A stretch of DNA of 11,110 bases from DASQDN01 sp035630195 (GTDB lineage Bacteria > Acidobacteriota > Terriglobia > Bryobacterales > Bryobacteraceae), in assembly GCA_035630195.1 (NCBI GenBank), contig DASQLD010000334.1, positions 1 to 11,110 on the forward strand, written 5' to 3'. Position numbers and translations under genes: made by a program. A model generated the notes under the pieces. That model was not told the DNA's origin, did no database searches, and saw only the letters and a program-made list of their open reading frames with translations. Below, in pieces: positions 1-6,450 of the stretch (position 1 is the stretch's first letter; each line of letters begins with the position of its first letter).

Positions 1-471
1 CAGTACATTCCAGTCTCAGCCCTGACGGGGGAGGGACTAGAGCTGTTGACCCGTGAAGTCGTAAAGAGGCTACCGGAAGGGCCTGCATACTTCCCGGAAG
101 ATCAGATAACGGACCAACCGGAGCGTTTCCTCGCGGCGGAAATGATACGAGAGAAAATTCTGCGGCTAACCTCTCAGGAAGTTCCACACTCGGTTGCGGT
201 TGTCATTGACGAGTGGGAGGAAGGCAAGGCGCTCACGAAGATTGGCGCAACGATTTTTGTCGAACGATCCGGCCAGAAAGCTATCGTAATAGGCTCGAAA
301 GGATCGGTTCTGAAGCAGATTGGTACAGAGGCGCGCAGAGACATTGAGGCGATGCTGGATCGCAAGGTGTTTCTCGAAATGTTCGTTAAAGTGCGCGAAA
401 ACTGGCGAGAAAGCCCTGCATTCTTGAGTCAACTCGACTGGCGTACGATGGCAGGAGGGGATAACGAGTGA
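1..471 (+). CDS. era: GTPase Era, C-terminal part (5' end outside window)
   Basis: Era is a GTPase that binds the 3' end of 16S rRNA and assists 30S subunit maturation. The frame is open from base 1, so the N-terminal GTPase domain lies upstream. The first visible residues, PVSALTGEGLELL, match the G5 region (SAL/SAK box) that closes the G domain. A linker with PEGPAYFPEDQITDQPERF follows, typical of Era, and then a type II KH domain with the RNA-binding loop GSKGSVLKQIGTEAR. The ending (VRENWRESPAFLSQLDW) is also characteristic of Era. The stop codon at 469-471 overlaps the start of the next gene, so the two are probably co-transcribed and translationally coupled. The family assignment is firm; only the missing 5' part is unseen. 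Confidence 0.95.
   Translation, partial: QYIPVSALTGEGLELLTREVVKRLPEGPAYFPEDQITDQPERFLAAEMIREKILRLTSQEVPHSVAVVIDEWEEGKALTKIGATIFVERSGQKAIVIGSKGSVLKQIGTEARRDIEAMLDRKVFLEMFVKVRENWRESPAFLSQLDWRTMAGGDNE
453..458 (+). promoter_or_regulatory. Strong Shine-Dalgarno inside the 3' end of era
   Basis: A perfect AGGAGG sits in the last era codons. Its spacing is 9 nt to GTG 468 and 12 nt to ATG 471, which slightly favours the GTG start and supports translation of the BON gene from the era transcript. Confidence 0.7.
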
Positions 472-764
472 TGAGACCGTGGTTGGCCACAATTGCATTC
501 TTTCTGTTGTTCGCGACGTTTGGGTCAGCGGCGGAACCCATTCATGACGACGTATTGTACGACCAGGTACGACGAAGAATCGCCAATGATCGGGATGTGG
601 GGGGAGTCAACGTCGAGGTTACTGTTACCAACGGTGTTGTTGCATTGAACGGTTCCGTCAAGAGCGAGAAGCTGAAGTCGCAGACGGAGAAAGTAGTAAA
701 GAAGGTGAAGGGCGTGAAAGACGTCGAAAATAAGCTGCGCGTTAACGCCGACCCCAAGCAGTGA
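468..764 (+). CDS. Small secreted BON-domain protein
   Basis: This is a 97-98 residue exported protein. A hydrophobic N-terminal segment (RPWLATIAFFLLFATFGSAA) looks like a Sec signal peptide cleaved before EPIHDD. The rest is essentially one BON domain: an N-terminal helix (DDVLYDQVRRRIAND), the strand pattern VNVEVTVTNGVVALNGSV, a Lys-rich helix and the closing VKGVKDVENKLRV. BON domains occur in periplasmic or outer-membrane-associated proteins of the OsmY type and are thought to bind phospholipid or other envelope surfaces; the role here is unknown. Two starts are possible. GTG at 468 lies 9 nt after AGGAGG (453-458), and ATG at 471 lies 12 nt after it and shares a base with the era stop. 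The stop is 3 nt from the 3' end of the convergent minus-strand gene. Confidence 0.85.
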   Translation: MMRPWLATIAFFLLFATFGSAAEPIHDDVLYDQVRRRIANDRDVGGVNVEVTVTNGVVALNGSVKSEKLKSQTEKVVKKVKGVKDVENKLRVNADPKQ

Positions 765-767
765 CCC

Positions 768-1067
768 TTAAATCACCTCATCTAGCTGCTCGTACTGAAT
801 GACTTTCTGCGATAGTTCTAAAGCATCAATGAATTCTTGTTCGCGACCCTCTGCTACTTCGTAATCCCAAACTTCAGTCCCTATGGATAGAAACGAGTCA
901 TCCTCGTCCATGACATCCTGACTGTGCATCGCGGGAGGGTCGATCACTTCAGCCTTGACGGCGCTTAAAATAACCCCGTCAACGGTCTGAACGAAACCCT
1001 CCGGCCGGTCCGCTTCTTCTCCATCCGCGTTGAAGCGCTTTGTGAACGTGACCTTGTAGAGTGGCAT
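768..1067 (-). CDS. Conserved-looking small protein of unknown function
   Basis: This 99-residue soluble acidic protein has no signal peptide or membrane segment, and I do not recognise a named domain. It begins MPLYKVTFTKRFNADGEEADR and alternates short strand-like segments (VTFTKRF, VDGVILSAVKAEVID, IGTEVWDYEV) with a C-terminal helix (REQEFIDALELSQKVIQY). The regular pattern and balanced composition argue for a real gene. Its ATG at 1065-1067 has GGGAG about 15 nt upstream, which is far for a ribosome-binding site. It follows the rhodanese gene on the same strand after 45 nt, so it may be the second gene of a two-gene unit. Its 3' end faces the BON gene with only 3 nt between stops. Coding status is fairly sure; function is unknown. 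Confidence 0.7.
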   Translation of the reverse strand: MPLYKVTFTKRFNADGEEADRPEGFVQTVDGVILSAVKAEVIDPPAMHSQDVMDEDDSFLSIGTEVWDYEVAEGREQEFIDALELSQKVIQYEQLDEVI

Positions 1068-1112
1068 CGGTCATTTGACGCTCTCCCGTATAAAAGCTCT
1101 CATGGGTAGTGG

Positions 1113-1454
1113 TCAATAGCGCGGCACCAAAGGATCGATGTCGAGGCTCCAACGGTCAATTCCGCCGGCCAGATTCTGACAATTCTCTATCCCCTGACTA
1201 CGCAACCACTCAACGACTCTCGCACTGCGGATTCCGTGGTGGCAATACATGATGAGGGTACCTTCTTCTGCGAGATTCTGGAGATGATTGATTTCCGTAG
1301 AGACGGTTCCCATCGGGACCAGTTTCGAGCCCTCGAGGCGCGAGAAATCGTGTTCCTCTGGCTCACGGACATCAATCAGGAAGAGTTTCTCACCGGCGGC
1401 GAGGCGCTGTTTCACGCCGGCCGGCGCGATCTCGAAAATAAGAGTTTCGGACAC
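1113..1454 (-). CDS. Single-domain rhodanese (sulfurtransferase-like)
   Basis: This 113-residue protein is one rhodanese homology domain. It shows the early LFLIDVREPEEHDFSRL motif (residues 25-40) and the active-site loop CHHGIRS (Cys71-Ser77), with the catalytic cysteine present. It ends with LAGGIDRWSLDIDPLVPRY, the usual finish for rhodaneses of this class. Such domains carry a persulfide on the cysteine and pass sulfur to acceptors in thiocofactor or tRNA thiolation pathways, or in cyanide and thiosulfate detoxification; the acceptor cannot be told from sequence. It is cytosolic, with no signal peptide. The start is GTG at 1452-1454: an in-frame stop lies 18 nt upstream and there is no earlier ATG. 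No good Shine-Dalgarno is visible. The gene is transcribed away from the ATP-grasp gene and toward the unknown small gene. Confidence 0.88.
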   Translation of the reverse strand: MSETLIFEIAPAGVKQRLAAGEKLFLIDVREPEEHDFSRLEGSKLVPMGTVSTEINHLQNLAEEGTLIMYCHHGIRSARVVEWLRSQGIENCQNLAGGIDRWSLDIDPLVPRY

Positions 1455-1668
1455 GATAGCTAGTCTACCGCTTCATCTTTTGAAGAGTTGGGGGCCCGGC
1501 TCGGGACCAATAAAGCTGGTGAAACAAACCCAGCCATGCTGTCAAGCGAGGCGAATAGAGAGACACCAGCGAAAGTGTCGCACGCCACACAACCGCAAAC
1601 TTGTTCGAAGAATCTCCGTAAGTCTCACCCACGGAATGACTTATGCCGCTAGACATGACCTGCTAAGG

Positions 1669-1697
1669 TTCACATTTCTGACACTTTATGTCATACT
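1669..1697 (+). promoter_or_regulatory. Candidate sigma70-type promoter for the ATP-grasp-like gene
   Basis: TTCACA (1669-1674, five of six matches to TTGACA) and CATACT (1692-1697, four of six matches to TATAAT) are separated by exactly 17 nt. The predicted transcript would start near 1704, about 60-80 nt upstream of the start codon. This is a pattern match only. Confidence 0.4.
1679..1693. repeat. Inverted repeat TGACA-N5-TGTCA inside the promoter
   Basis: Perfect 5-bp arms TGACA (1679-1683) and TGTCA (1689-1693) flank CTTTA. The arm centres are 10 bp apart, one helical turn, as expected for a dimeric helix-turn-helix regulator. The repeat covers the spacer and the first bases of the predicted -10 element, a position where binding would repress. 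Confidence 0.4.
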
Positions 1698-1713
1698 AAA
1701 CGTTAGAAGACTC

Positions 1714-1727
1714 CCGGCTATAGCCGG
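1714..1727. repeat. Perfect 14-bp palindrome CCGGCTATAGCCGG
   Basis: The palindrome is exact and lies about 10 nt after the predicted transcription start. It could be an operator or simply a GC-rich element. There is no U-tract after it, so it is not an intrinsic terminator. Confidence 0.4.
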
Positions 1728-1763
1728 TGGGCGCACGTCAAGCGTGCTACCCCGAGTCTGGAA

Positions 1764-3140
1764 GTGAGGCAGACGTCGGACGCGATGACGCAGTTCAACG
1801 AGGCAATTGCCCGTTATCACCGCATTCTGGAATCCGAGAGCTTCCGAGACCTTACGTGGGTCGAGGCTCTCGAACAAAGGCTACAAGCTAGCCACTTGAC
1901 TTCAGGTAGTCGTCGGGTGTCCCCTGTGCTACGACCGCATTTTATCACGCAGCGTCAGTACGCCAATCTCGTGAAAGCGGCCGAGGCGCTTTACTCTGCC
2001 ATCGACCGAATCGAGAAGCTTGCTCTCACGACACCCTCGTTGATGTCACGCATGCAAATGCTGCCGGCGGAAAAGATGCTAGCTGCCGTAGATCCCGGTT
2101 ATCCGTATCTGTCCGTAACCTCGCTTCTAGATACACACCTGAACAACGGGTCGTTGCAGTTCGTCGGGTATGCAGCCGATACCCCAGTGGGCGTGGTTTA
2201 CGGAGAGGCGTTGAATAACGCTTTCTACGACGCGCCACCCGTAAAGGAATTCCGCAAGAAGTATACACTCACCAAGCTAAGTGGGACCAAGCCTCTGCTT
2301 CAATCGCTCCTCAAGGCCTACAGGGAATTCGGCGGCAAGAAGTCGCCAAATATTGGCATTCTTGAATTTCGACAGCCATTCCAATCCACCGAATCGAGTG
2401 ACTTCGGACTTCTGGCCGAGATGTTCCGCGGTGAAGGTCACCGAACGGAACTTATTACTCCGGAACAATTAGAATATCGCAACGGAGTCCTACGTCGCGG
2501 TGATTTCACGATAGATCTGATTTATCGGCGACTCCGCGTATCCGAATTTCTCGTCCGCTTCGATCTGAATCACCCGCTGGTACGTGCTTACAGAGATCGG
2601 GCTGTGTGTGTTGTGAATAGCTTTCGTTCTGAAATGGCGCAGCGGCGCGCCATTTTCGATCTCCTTACCGACGAATCAATCATCGGCGCATTCCCGGCTC
2701 TTGAACGGAAGGCGATCCGCGATTTCATTCCCTGGACCCGCGTCGTGACGGCAAGCACAGTCTCCTATCACGACCAGACCGTTGATCTGCCGGCTTTCAT
2801 TCAGTCCAACCGTGAGCGGTTGATCCTAAAGCCGAACGACGACGATGGCGAACGACGTACATACGTGGGAGCGGAGTTGGACGAATCCGGGTGGGATCGC
2901 GCTCTAAAAGCTGCGATGCGGGATTCCTACGTGGTACAGGAAGTAACGCCCGGTCTCGTTTCCGAATTCCCCGTGCATCGTTACGGAACGATCGAGATGC
3001 GCGAGATGAATGTCGATGTCCATCCCCATTCATTCCTCGGGAAAGTCAATGGCTGTTCAACGTGGCTCTCCCCCATTGGCGCCACAGGGTTCTCGACTGT
3101 GGCCGGCCTGGCGCCGACATTTATTCTCGAGAGCAAGTAA
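1764..3140 (+). CDS. Circularly permuted ATP-grasp-like protein (predicted peptide/amide ligase)
   Basis: This 458-residue cytosolic protein has no signal peptide. The middle carries the pre-ATP-grasp pattern of the circularly permuted ATP-grasp (COG2308-like) group: FTIDLIYRRLRVSEFL (residues 248-263), then HPLVRAYRDRAVCVVNSF (270-287) and the following QRRAIFDLLTDE. An ATP-grasp-like lid follows: LILKPNDDDGERRTYVG (353-369, Lys356 a candidate nucleotide-binding lysine) and SYVVQEV (388-394). It closes with a PHSFLGKVNGCSTWLS segment. Family members activate a carboxylate as acyl-phosphate and join it to an amine; the substrate here is unknown. The loop after the lysine has fewer glycines than usual, so activity is not assured. 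GTG 1764 and ATG 1785 are both possible starts, and neither has a well-spaced Shine-Dalgarno. The 3' end overlaps the convergent Wzt-like gene by 20 nt. Confidence 0.65.
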   Translation: MRQTSDAMTQFNEAIARYHRILESESFRDLTWVEALEQRLQASHLTSGSRRVSPVLRPHFITQRQYANLVKAAEALYSAIDRIEKLALTTPSLMSRMQMLPAEKMLAAVDPGYPYLSVTSLLDTHLNNGSLQFVGYAADTPVGVVYGEALNNAFYDAPPVKEFRKKYTLTKLSGTKPLLQSLLKAYREFGGKKSPNIGILEFRQPFQSTESSDFGLLAEMFRGEGHRTELITPEQLEYRNGVLRRGDFTIDLIYRRLRVSEFLVRFDLNHPLVRAYRDRAVCVVNSFRSEMAQRRAIFDLLTDESIIGAFPALERKAIRDFIPWTRVVTASTVSYHDQTVDLPAFIQSNRERLILKPNDDDGERRTYVGAELDESGWDRALKAAMRDSYVVQEVTPGLVSEFPVHRYGTIEMREMNVDVHPHSFLGKVNGCSTWLSPIGATGFSTVAGLAPTFILESK

Positions 3141-3912
3141 CACGAGCGCGCAGATTGGCCACTCCCGCGGTGTATCGGGTGTCGGCTACCGTGAATCCGA
3201 TCGCGTCCTCCATCCAGTCGTGCCAGACACCGTCTGGATCATGCGATGCCGCTGTTATCGTGTAGAACTGAGGGCATAGATTACACTCGAACTCGAAGGA
3301 CACTGTACGTTCATCGCCAGCCACACAGGGTCCTAGTTTCAGCTTCTCGAGCTCTGTGTTCGTCCCGTAAACTTCCATCCCGATACGAGTTCGAATCATG
3401 ATTCCGACGACGGGATCGGTGACATCCTTTTCGAAACGAACTGAGACGCGGATGCGCGCTGTCTCTCCGCTTTGCCATACGCTGACCGCTTCGCCATTAC
3501 GATTGAGCGTCTCGATGCTATTGAGTCGTGCTCGCCCATCCCCTCGGCGTAGCGCACAAGGAATATCGCTGACCGAACCCATCGCCCGGAGCACTTCCCG
3601 TTGATAGGATGCCAGAACTTCATCAGGATGGCCTTTGCTGCGGACTACGGTGCCTTCAAGCCACCAAACTTCGTCTGCGACGCTTCTGAGCAACGACGGG
3701 TCGGCCGATCTCACGAGGACGCTAGCCCCACGCCTCCGTTTGCTTTCTATCTCCGCCAAGACTCGCAGGCGTGCAGGCATTTCCAACCCGTCAAGCATGT
3801 AATCATGAGGAACGGAGCCAGTATCGCCAACCAGGCCGATGACCGCAGCTTTGGGAAAATCCATTATTGCCAGTCTAGCGTTCGTGATCGCCACAGCCGA
3901 AGCGCGGGTCAT
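3121..3912 (-). CDS. Wzt-like protein: collapsed ABC ATPase remnant plus Wzt C-terminal carbohydrate-binding domain
   Basis: Length is 263 residues from ATG 3912, or 247 from ATG 3864. The C-terminal half (about residues 125-245) matches the Wzt C-terminal domain that recognises O-polysaccharide in ABC exporters, with VVGIMIRTRIGMEVYGTNTE, LCPQFYTITAASHDPDG and VWHDWMEDAIGFTV. The N-terminal 110 residues resemble the two ends of an ABC ATPase joined together. IGLVGDTGS (25-33) stands where a Walker A would be but lacks the GKS/T. YMLDG (38-42) resembles Walker B with the catalytic Glu replaced by Gly. RSAD replaces the H-loop SHD, and VADEVWWLEG..VRSKGHPDEVLASY is the normal end of the domain. 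The Q-loop and signature motif are missing. It probably binds glycan but does not hydrolyse ATP. No start has a clear Shine-Dalgarno; I chose 3912 because it keeps the first strand, AVAITNARLAI. It overlaps both neighbours, which lie on the opposite strand. Confidence 0.75.
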   Translation of the reverse strand: MTRASAVAITNARLAIMDFPKAAVIGLVGDTGSVPHDYMLDGLEMPARLRVLAEIESKRRRGASVLVRSADPSLLRSVADEVWWLEGTVVRSKGHPDEVLASYQREVLRAMGSVSDIPCALRRGDGRARLNSIETLNRNGEAVSVWQSGETARIRVSVRFEKDVTDPVVGIMIRTRIGMEVYGTNTELEKLKLGPCVAGDERTVSFEFECNLCPQFYTITAASHDPDGVWHDWMEDAIGFTVADTRYTAGVANLRARVTCSRE

Positions 3913-5149
3913 CGTGCTGAAGCCGGGGGTCACGGTTGTCTCGACCGAGTACATCGTACGGGAAGGAGATACGCTCCGCGGCGCCTCTGGCGGGAGCACG
4001 TTACGCGCTTCATCGACCTTCAAGGGCCGTGCCATTGTAGTTCTCGAATCGCGAACTACGATAGAGGGCTTGAGTATCGACGGCAATCGCGCCAAACTCG
4101 GCAAACCGATGCCGATCGCGCCTTACGACCGGGCTTTCGCAGACTTTTATCCGAACAATGGAATTCTCAGCGTCGGAACAGAGAAGCTTGTGGTCCGCAA
4201 TGTCACTCTCAGAAATATTGCGAACTTCGCAGTCCTTATAAGCGGAGTTCGCGGCGTGTCTGTCACCGGCGTCAAGGTTTACGATAGCGGTTCCCTAAGC
4301 GACAAAGGACGAAATAACACAACCGGTGGAATTCTCTTTGAAGAAGGTACATTCGAATTCTCCGCGATCAACTGCGTGGTGGAGAATGTTTCCGGCAATG
4401 GAATCTGGACGCACTCCCGCATGACGTCCCCGAGAAATGAAACCGGCTCCTTCGAAAACAACACGTTTCGAAACATTGGGCGCGACGCGCTGCAGGTAGG
4501 TCACGCAACTGAAGTCGGTGTCATTCGAAACAGTGGTTCCCTTATCGGCTATCCGCATAAGGTCGTCGATGTCGAAGGAGGAGGAATGCCGGTTGCTATC
4601 GATACCGCGGGAAATGTGGAGAACTCATGGTATGAGCAGAACCGGTTTGAAGAGATCAATGGGAAATGCATCGATCTTGACGGCTTCCACGATGGAATCG
4701 TCCAGGAGAATACATGCATCAACCGGGGACCGGCGACGGCATATCCCAGCGGGCACTTCGGCATCGTATTCAACAACACGAACCCACACATGGAATCGGT
4801 TGGCATTCGCGTGATTGATAACGTGATCGATGGAACAAAATTCGGTGGAATCTTTGTTATCGGTCGCAACCACACGATACGAGGAAATCGCTTGCTGCGG
4901 TTGAATCTTGCCGGATGCAATGAATCCCACCAGAAATTCGGATGTATCTATAATGCTGAAGAACCGGAGATCCTGCAAACGGGAATCTATTTGGGTCGAA
5001 AGGCGGAGCGGCCGGACCCGGCCCGGGAGAATACGATTACCGGGAATGTCATTTCCGGCTTCCGCATGAAAGAACGCTGTGTCGCCACGGCTCCGGGCGT
5101 CGAGCAAAAAACCAATACGATCGAGGCGAACGATTGCAGGAACCAATAG
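3839..5149 (+). CDS. Secreted right-handed parallel beta-helix protein (pectate-lyase-like fold)
   Basis: This 436-residue protein begins with a signal peptide (MTAALGKSIIASLAFVIATA, cleavage probably after AEA). The mature chain shows short repeated rungs typical of a right-handed beta-helix: GRAIVVLESRTTIEGLSIDG, NGILSVGTEKLVVRNVTLRN, GVSVTGVKVYDS, FENNTFRNI, ENTCINRG, RVIDNVIDGTKFGGIFVIG, HTIRGNRLLRL and ENTITGNVISGF. Proteins of this fold often bind, cleave or epimerise polysaccharides, but no catalytic residues can be assigned. Several cysteines in the second half suggest export to an oxidising compartment. The start is ATG 3839, because an in-frame stop lies at 3806; TTG 3851 would also keep a signal peptide. 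The ribosome-binding site is weak. Its 5' end overlaps the 5' end of the divergent Wzt-like gene, and its 3' end overlaps the methyltransferase by 16 nt. Confidence 0.82.
   Translation: MTAALGKSIIASLAFVIATAEARVIVLKPGVTVVSTEYIVREGDTLRGASGGSTLRASSTFKGRAIVVLESRTTIEGLSIDGNRAKLGKPMPIAPYDRAFADFYPNNGILSVGTEKLVVRNVTLRNIANFAVLISGVRGVSVTGVKVYDSGSLSDKGRNNTTGGILFEEGTFEFSAINCVVENVSGNGIWTHSRMTSPRNETGSFENNTFRNIGRDALQVGHATEVGVIRNSGSLIGYPHKVVDVEGGGMPVAIDTAGNVENSWYEQNRFEEINGKCIDLDGFHDGIVQENTCINRGPATAYPSGHFGIVFNNTNPHMESVGIRVIDNVIDGTKFGGIFVIGRNHTIRGNRLLRLNLAGCNESHQKFGCIYNAEEPEILQTGIYLGRKAERPDPARENTITGNVISGFRMKERCVATAPGVEQKTNTIEANDCRNQ
5123..5126 (+). promoter_or_regulatory. Shine-Dalgarno GAGG that favours the TTG start of the methyltransferase
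   Basis: GAGG at 5123-5126 lies 7 nt before TTG 5134, an ideal spacing. The in-frame ATG at 5164 has only a very close GGA. This supports initiation at TTG inside the end of the beta-helix gene, with translational coupling. Confidence 0.55.
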
Positions 5150-6438
5150 ACGTCACGGATCGGATGCGCAAGGAATGGAACGAGCGGGCTCGTGAGGACG
5201 CACACTTCTATGTAGCATTCGGTCGGCGCGAACAAAATGACGACGAGTTCTTCGAGACTGCTCGTGAAGTGGTGAGTGGTCTTGAATGGGAACTGCGGAG
5301 ATTTCCGGCCCGGGAAAATCGTCGCGCTTGGCGCGCACTCGAAATCGGTTGTGGACCCGGCCGCTTGATCAAGCCGATGTCGAGGCACTTCGGGGAGATC
5401 CATGGCGTGGATGTTTCGGACGAGATGATCTTGCGCGCGCGCCAGAACCTTCGGGGTATTGCGCACGCTCATGTTCACGCGACGAGTGGAGCTGATCTCG
5501 CGCAGTTCGCCGACGAATCGTTCCACCTGGTTTATTCCTATGCCGTCTTCCAACACATTCCCAGTCGCGATGTCGTCATGCAATACCTCAGGGAAACACA
5601 AAGAGTGTTGCGGCCTGGTGGCTTGTTGCGGTGTCAAATCAATGGCCTTGATAAGACTGCAAAGACTTACGACACCTGGAGTGGCGTCCGCATCGATGCG
5701 GACGAAGTCCGGGAGTATGCGCTCGAGAATGATATGCAATTACTCGCTCTCGAAGGCGTCCGAACGCAATACATGTGGACAACAATGCGAAAGCGATCCA
5801 AAGGCTGGCGCTTACCTCAATCGACGGGCCCGGCCCGTATTCGCCGGGTAACCAATGCGCATAATTCAGAGCCCGTCGTGCCCCTATGCGGGCGATTCGC
5901 ATCATTCACGATGTGGATCGAATCGCTGCCTTCGGACTGTGATTTGATCGGTTTAAGCGTTTTTGTTGGCGGTGTAGCCGTCAACCCATGTTATATCGGA
6001 CCTCCGGAAGCAGACGGGCTCCAGCAGGTGAACGTTTTGATGCGGGATATCGGACGCACCGGCATCCTTCCCTTAGATGTTTTCTGCAATGATTCGAAGA
6101 TTTGCGAGACAGTGGGACTACGCGTCATACCACCAGGACCATTGGTCCCGCACATCCTATCCATTACTGATGGGATCAATATGATGTCCGGTACTCGGGT
6201 TTCGTCAGGATCGGTGAAAGTCACAATCGAGGAAGCCGAGGACTTGTCTGACTTTCGCGCCGAAATCGACGGTAAGACGGTAAGCGGCATTGATATCTTC
6301 TGTGCCGATCCGCTTCCCCCGAGATATGAGATCAATTTTGATCTGCCTGCAGGTGTGGCTCCGGGTAATCATTCGTTAGAGATCAGTCTCGGAAGAAGGG
6401 TGCTCGGAAGGGACAATCTCGAAATCGTGGGAGCGTAG
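5134..6438 (+). CDS. SAM-dependent class I methyltransferase with C-terminal beta-rich region
   Basis: This 434-residue protein has a class I (Rossmann) methyltransferase domain at about residues 65-175. Motif I is ALEIGCGPGRL (68-78). The acidic end of strand 2 is GVDVSDEM (Asp93, expected to bind the SAM ribose), and the later motifs are FHLVYSYAVFQHI (130-142) and VLRPGGLLRCQI (158-169). The N-terminal helix RMRKEWNERAREDAHFYVAFG is recognisable from related acidobacterial methyltransferases. Residues of about 245-434 form a separate part with strand-rich segments (RFASFTMWIESLP, SGSVKVTIEEAEDL, NHSLEISLGRRVLG), possibly two Ig-like beta domains that contact the substrate. The substrate is unknown; the genomic setting suggests a glycan or envelope component, which is inference. 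The likely start is TTG 5134, with ATG 5164 as the alternative. The stop is 12 nt from the convergent LolA-like gene. Confidence 0.85.
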   Translation: MQEPIDVTDRMRKEWNERAREDAHFYVAFGRREQNDDEFFETAREVVSGLEWELRRFPARENRRAWRALEIGCGPGRLIKPMSRHFGEIHGVDVSDEMILRARQNLRGIAHAHVHATSGADLAQFADESFHLVYSYAVFQHIPSRDVVMQYLRETQRVLRPGGLLRCQINGLDKTAKTYDTWSGVRIDADEVREYALENDMQLLALEGVRTQYMWTTMRKRSKGWRLPQSTGPARIRRVTNAHNSEPVVPLCGRFASFTMWIESLPSDCDLIGLSVFVGGVAVNPCYIGPPEADGLQQVNVLMRDIGRTGILPLDVFCNDSKICETVGLRVIPPGPLVPHILSITDGINMMSGTRVSSGSVKVTIEEAEDLSDFRAEIDGKTVSGIDIFCADPLPPRYEINFDLPAGVAPGNHSLEISLGRRVLGRDNLEIVGA

Positions 6439-6450
6439 TAGAAGTCGGGA

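Larger units (their letters stand above)
1455..1763. other. Divergent intergenic region, about 310 nt
   Basis: This stretch separates the 5' ends of the rhodanese gene (minus) and the ATP-grasp-like gene (plus). It contains a candidate plus-strand promoter, an inverted repeat within that promoter, a perfect palindrome and a small GC hairpin (GCACG-TCAAG-CGTGC, 1733-1747) close to the plus-strand start. On the minus strand there is a perfect TTGACA (1545 to 1540) but no acceptable -10 at 16-19 nt. Open frames cross the region on both strands, but none looks like a protein family. I see no RNA gene. Confidence 0.6.

Noticed and set aside
1540..1545. A perfect TTGACA on the minus strand as a rhodanese promoter
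   Set aside because: No acceptable -10 hexamer lies 16-19 nt downstream; the nearest AT-rich hexamer is 25 nt away.
1465..1656. A 63-codon minus-strand open frame in the intergenic gap
   Set aside because: No ribosome-binding site, no recognisable family, and low-quality composition; not enough to call a gene.
1288..1767. A 159-codon plus-strand open frame across the rhodanese gene and the intergenic gap
   Set aside because: It is antisense to a clear rhodanese, has Ser/Arg-rich composition without domain pattern, and no good ribosome-binding site.
3601..4287. A 228-codon plus-strand open frame spanning the Wzt-like and beta-helix starts
   Set aside because: Its product is rich in Arg, His and Ser with no domain pattern; it is the shadow of the two genes with recognisable domains.
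4987..5739. A 250-codon minus-strand open frame over the beta-helix end and methyltransferase
   Set aside because: It is antisense to canonical SAM motifs in the plus-strand frame and shows no domain of its own.
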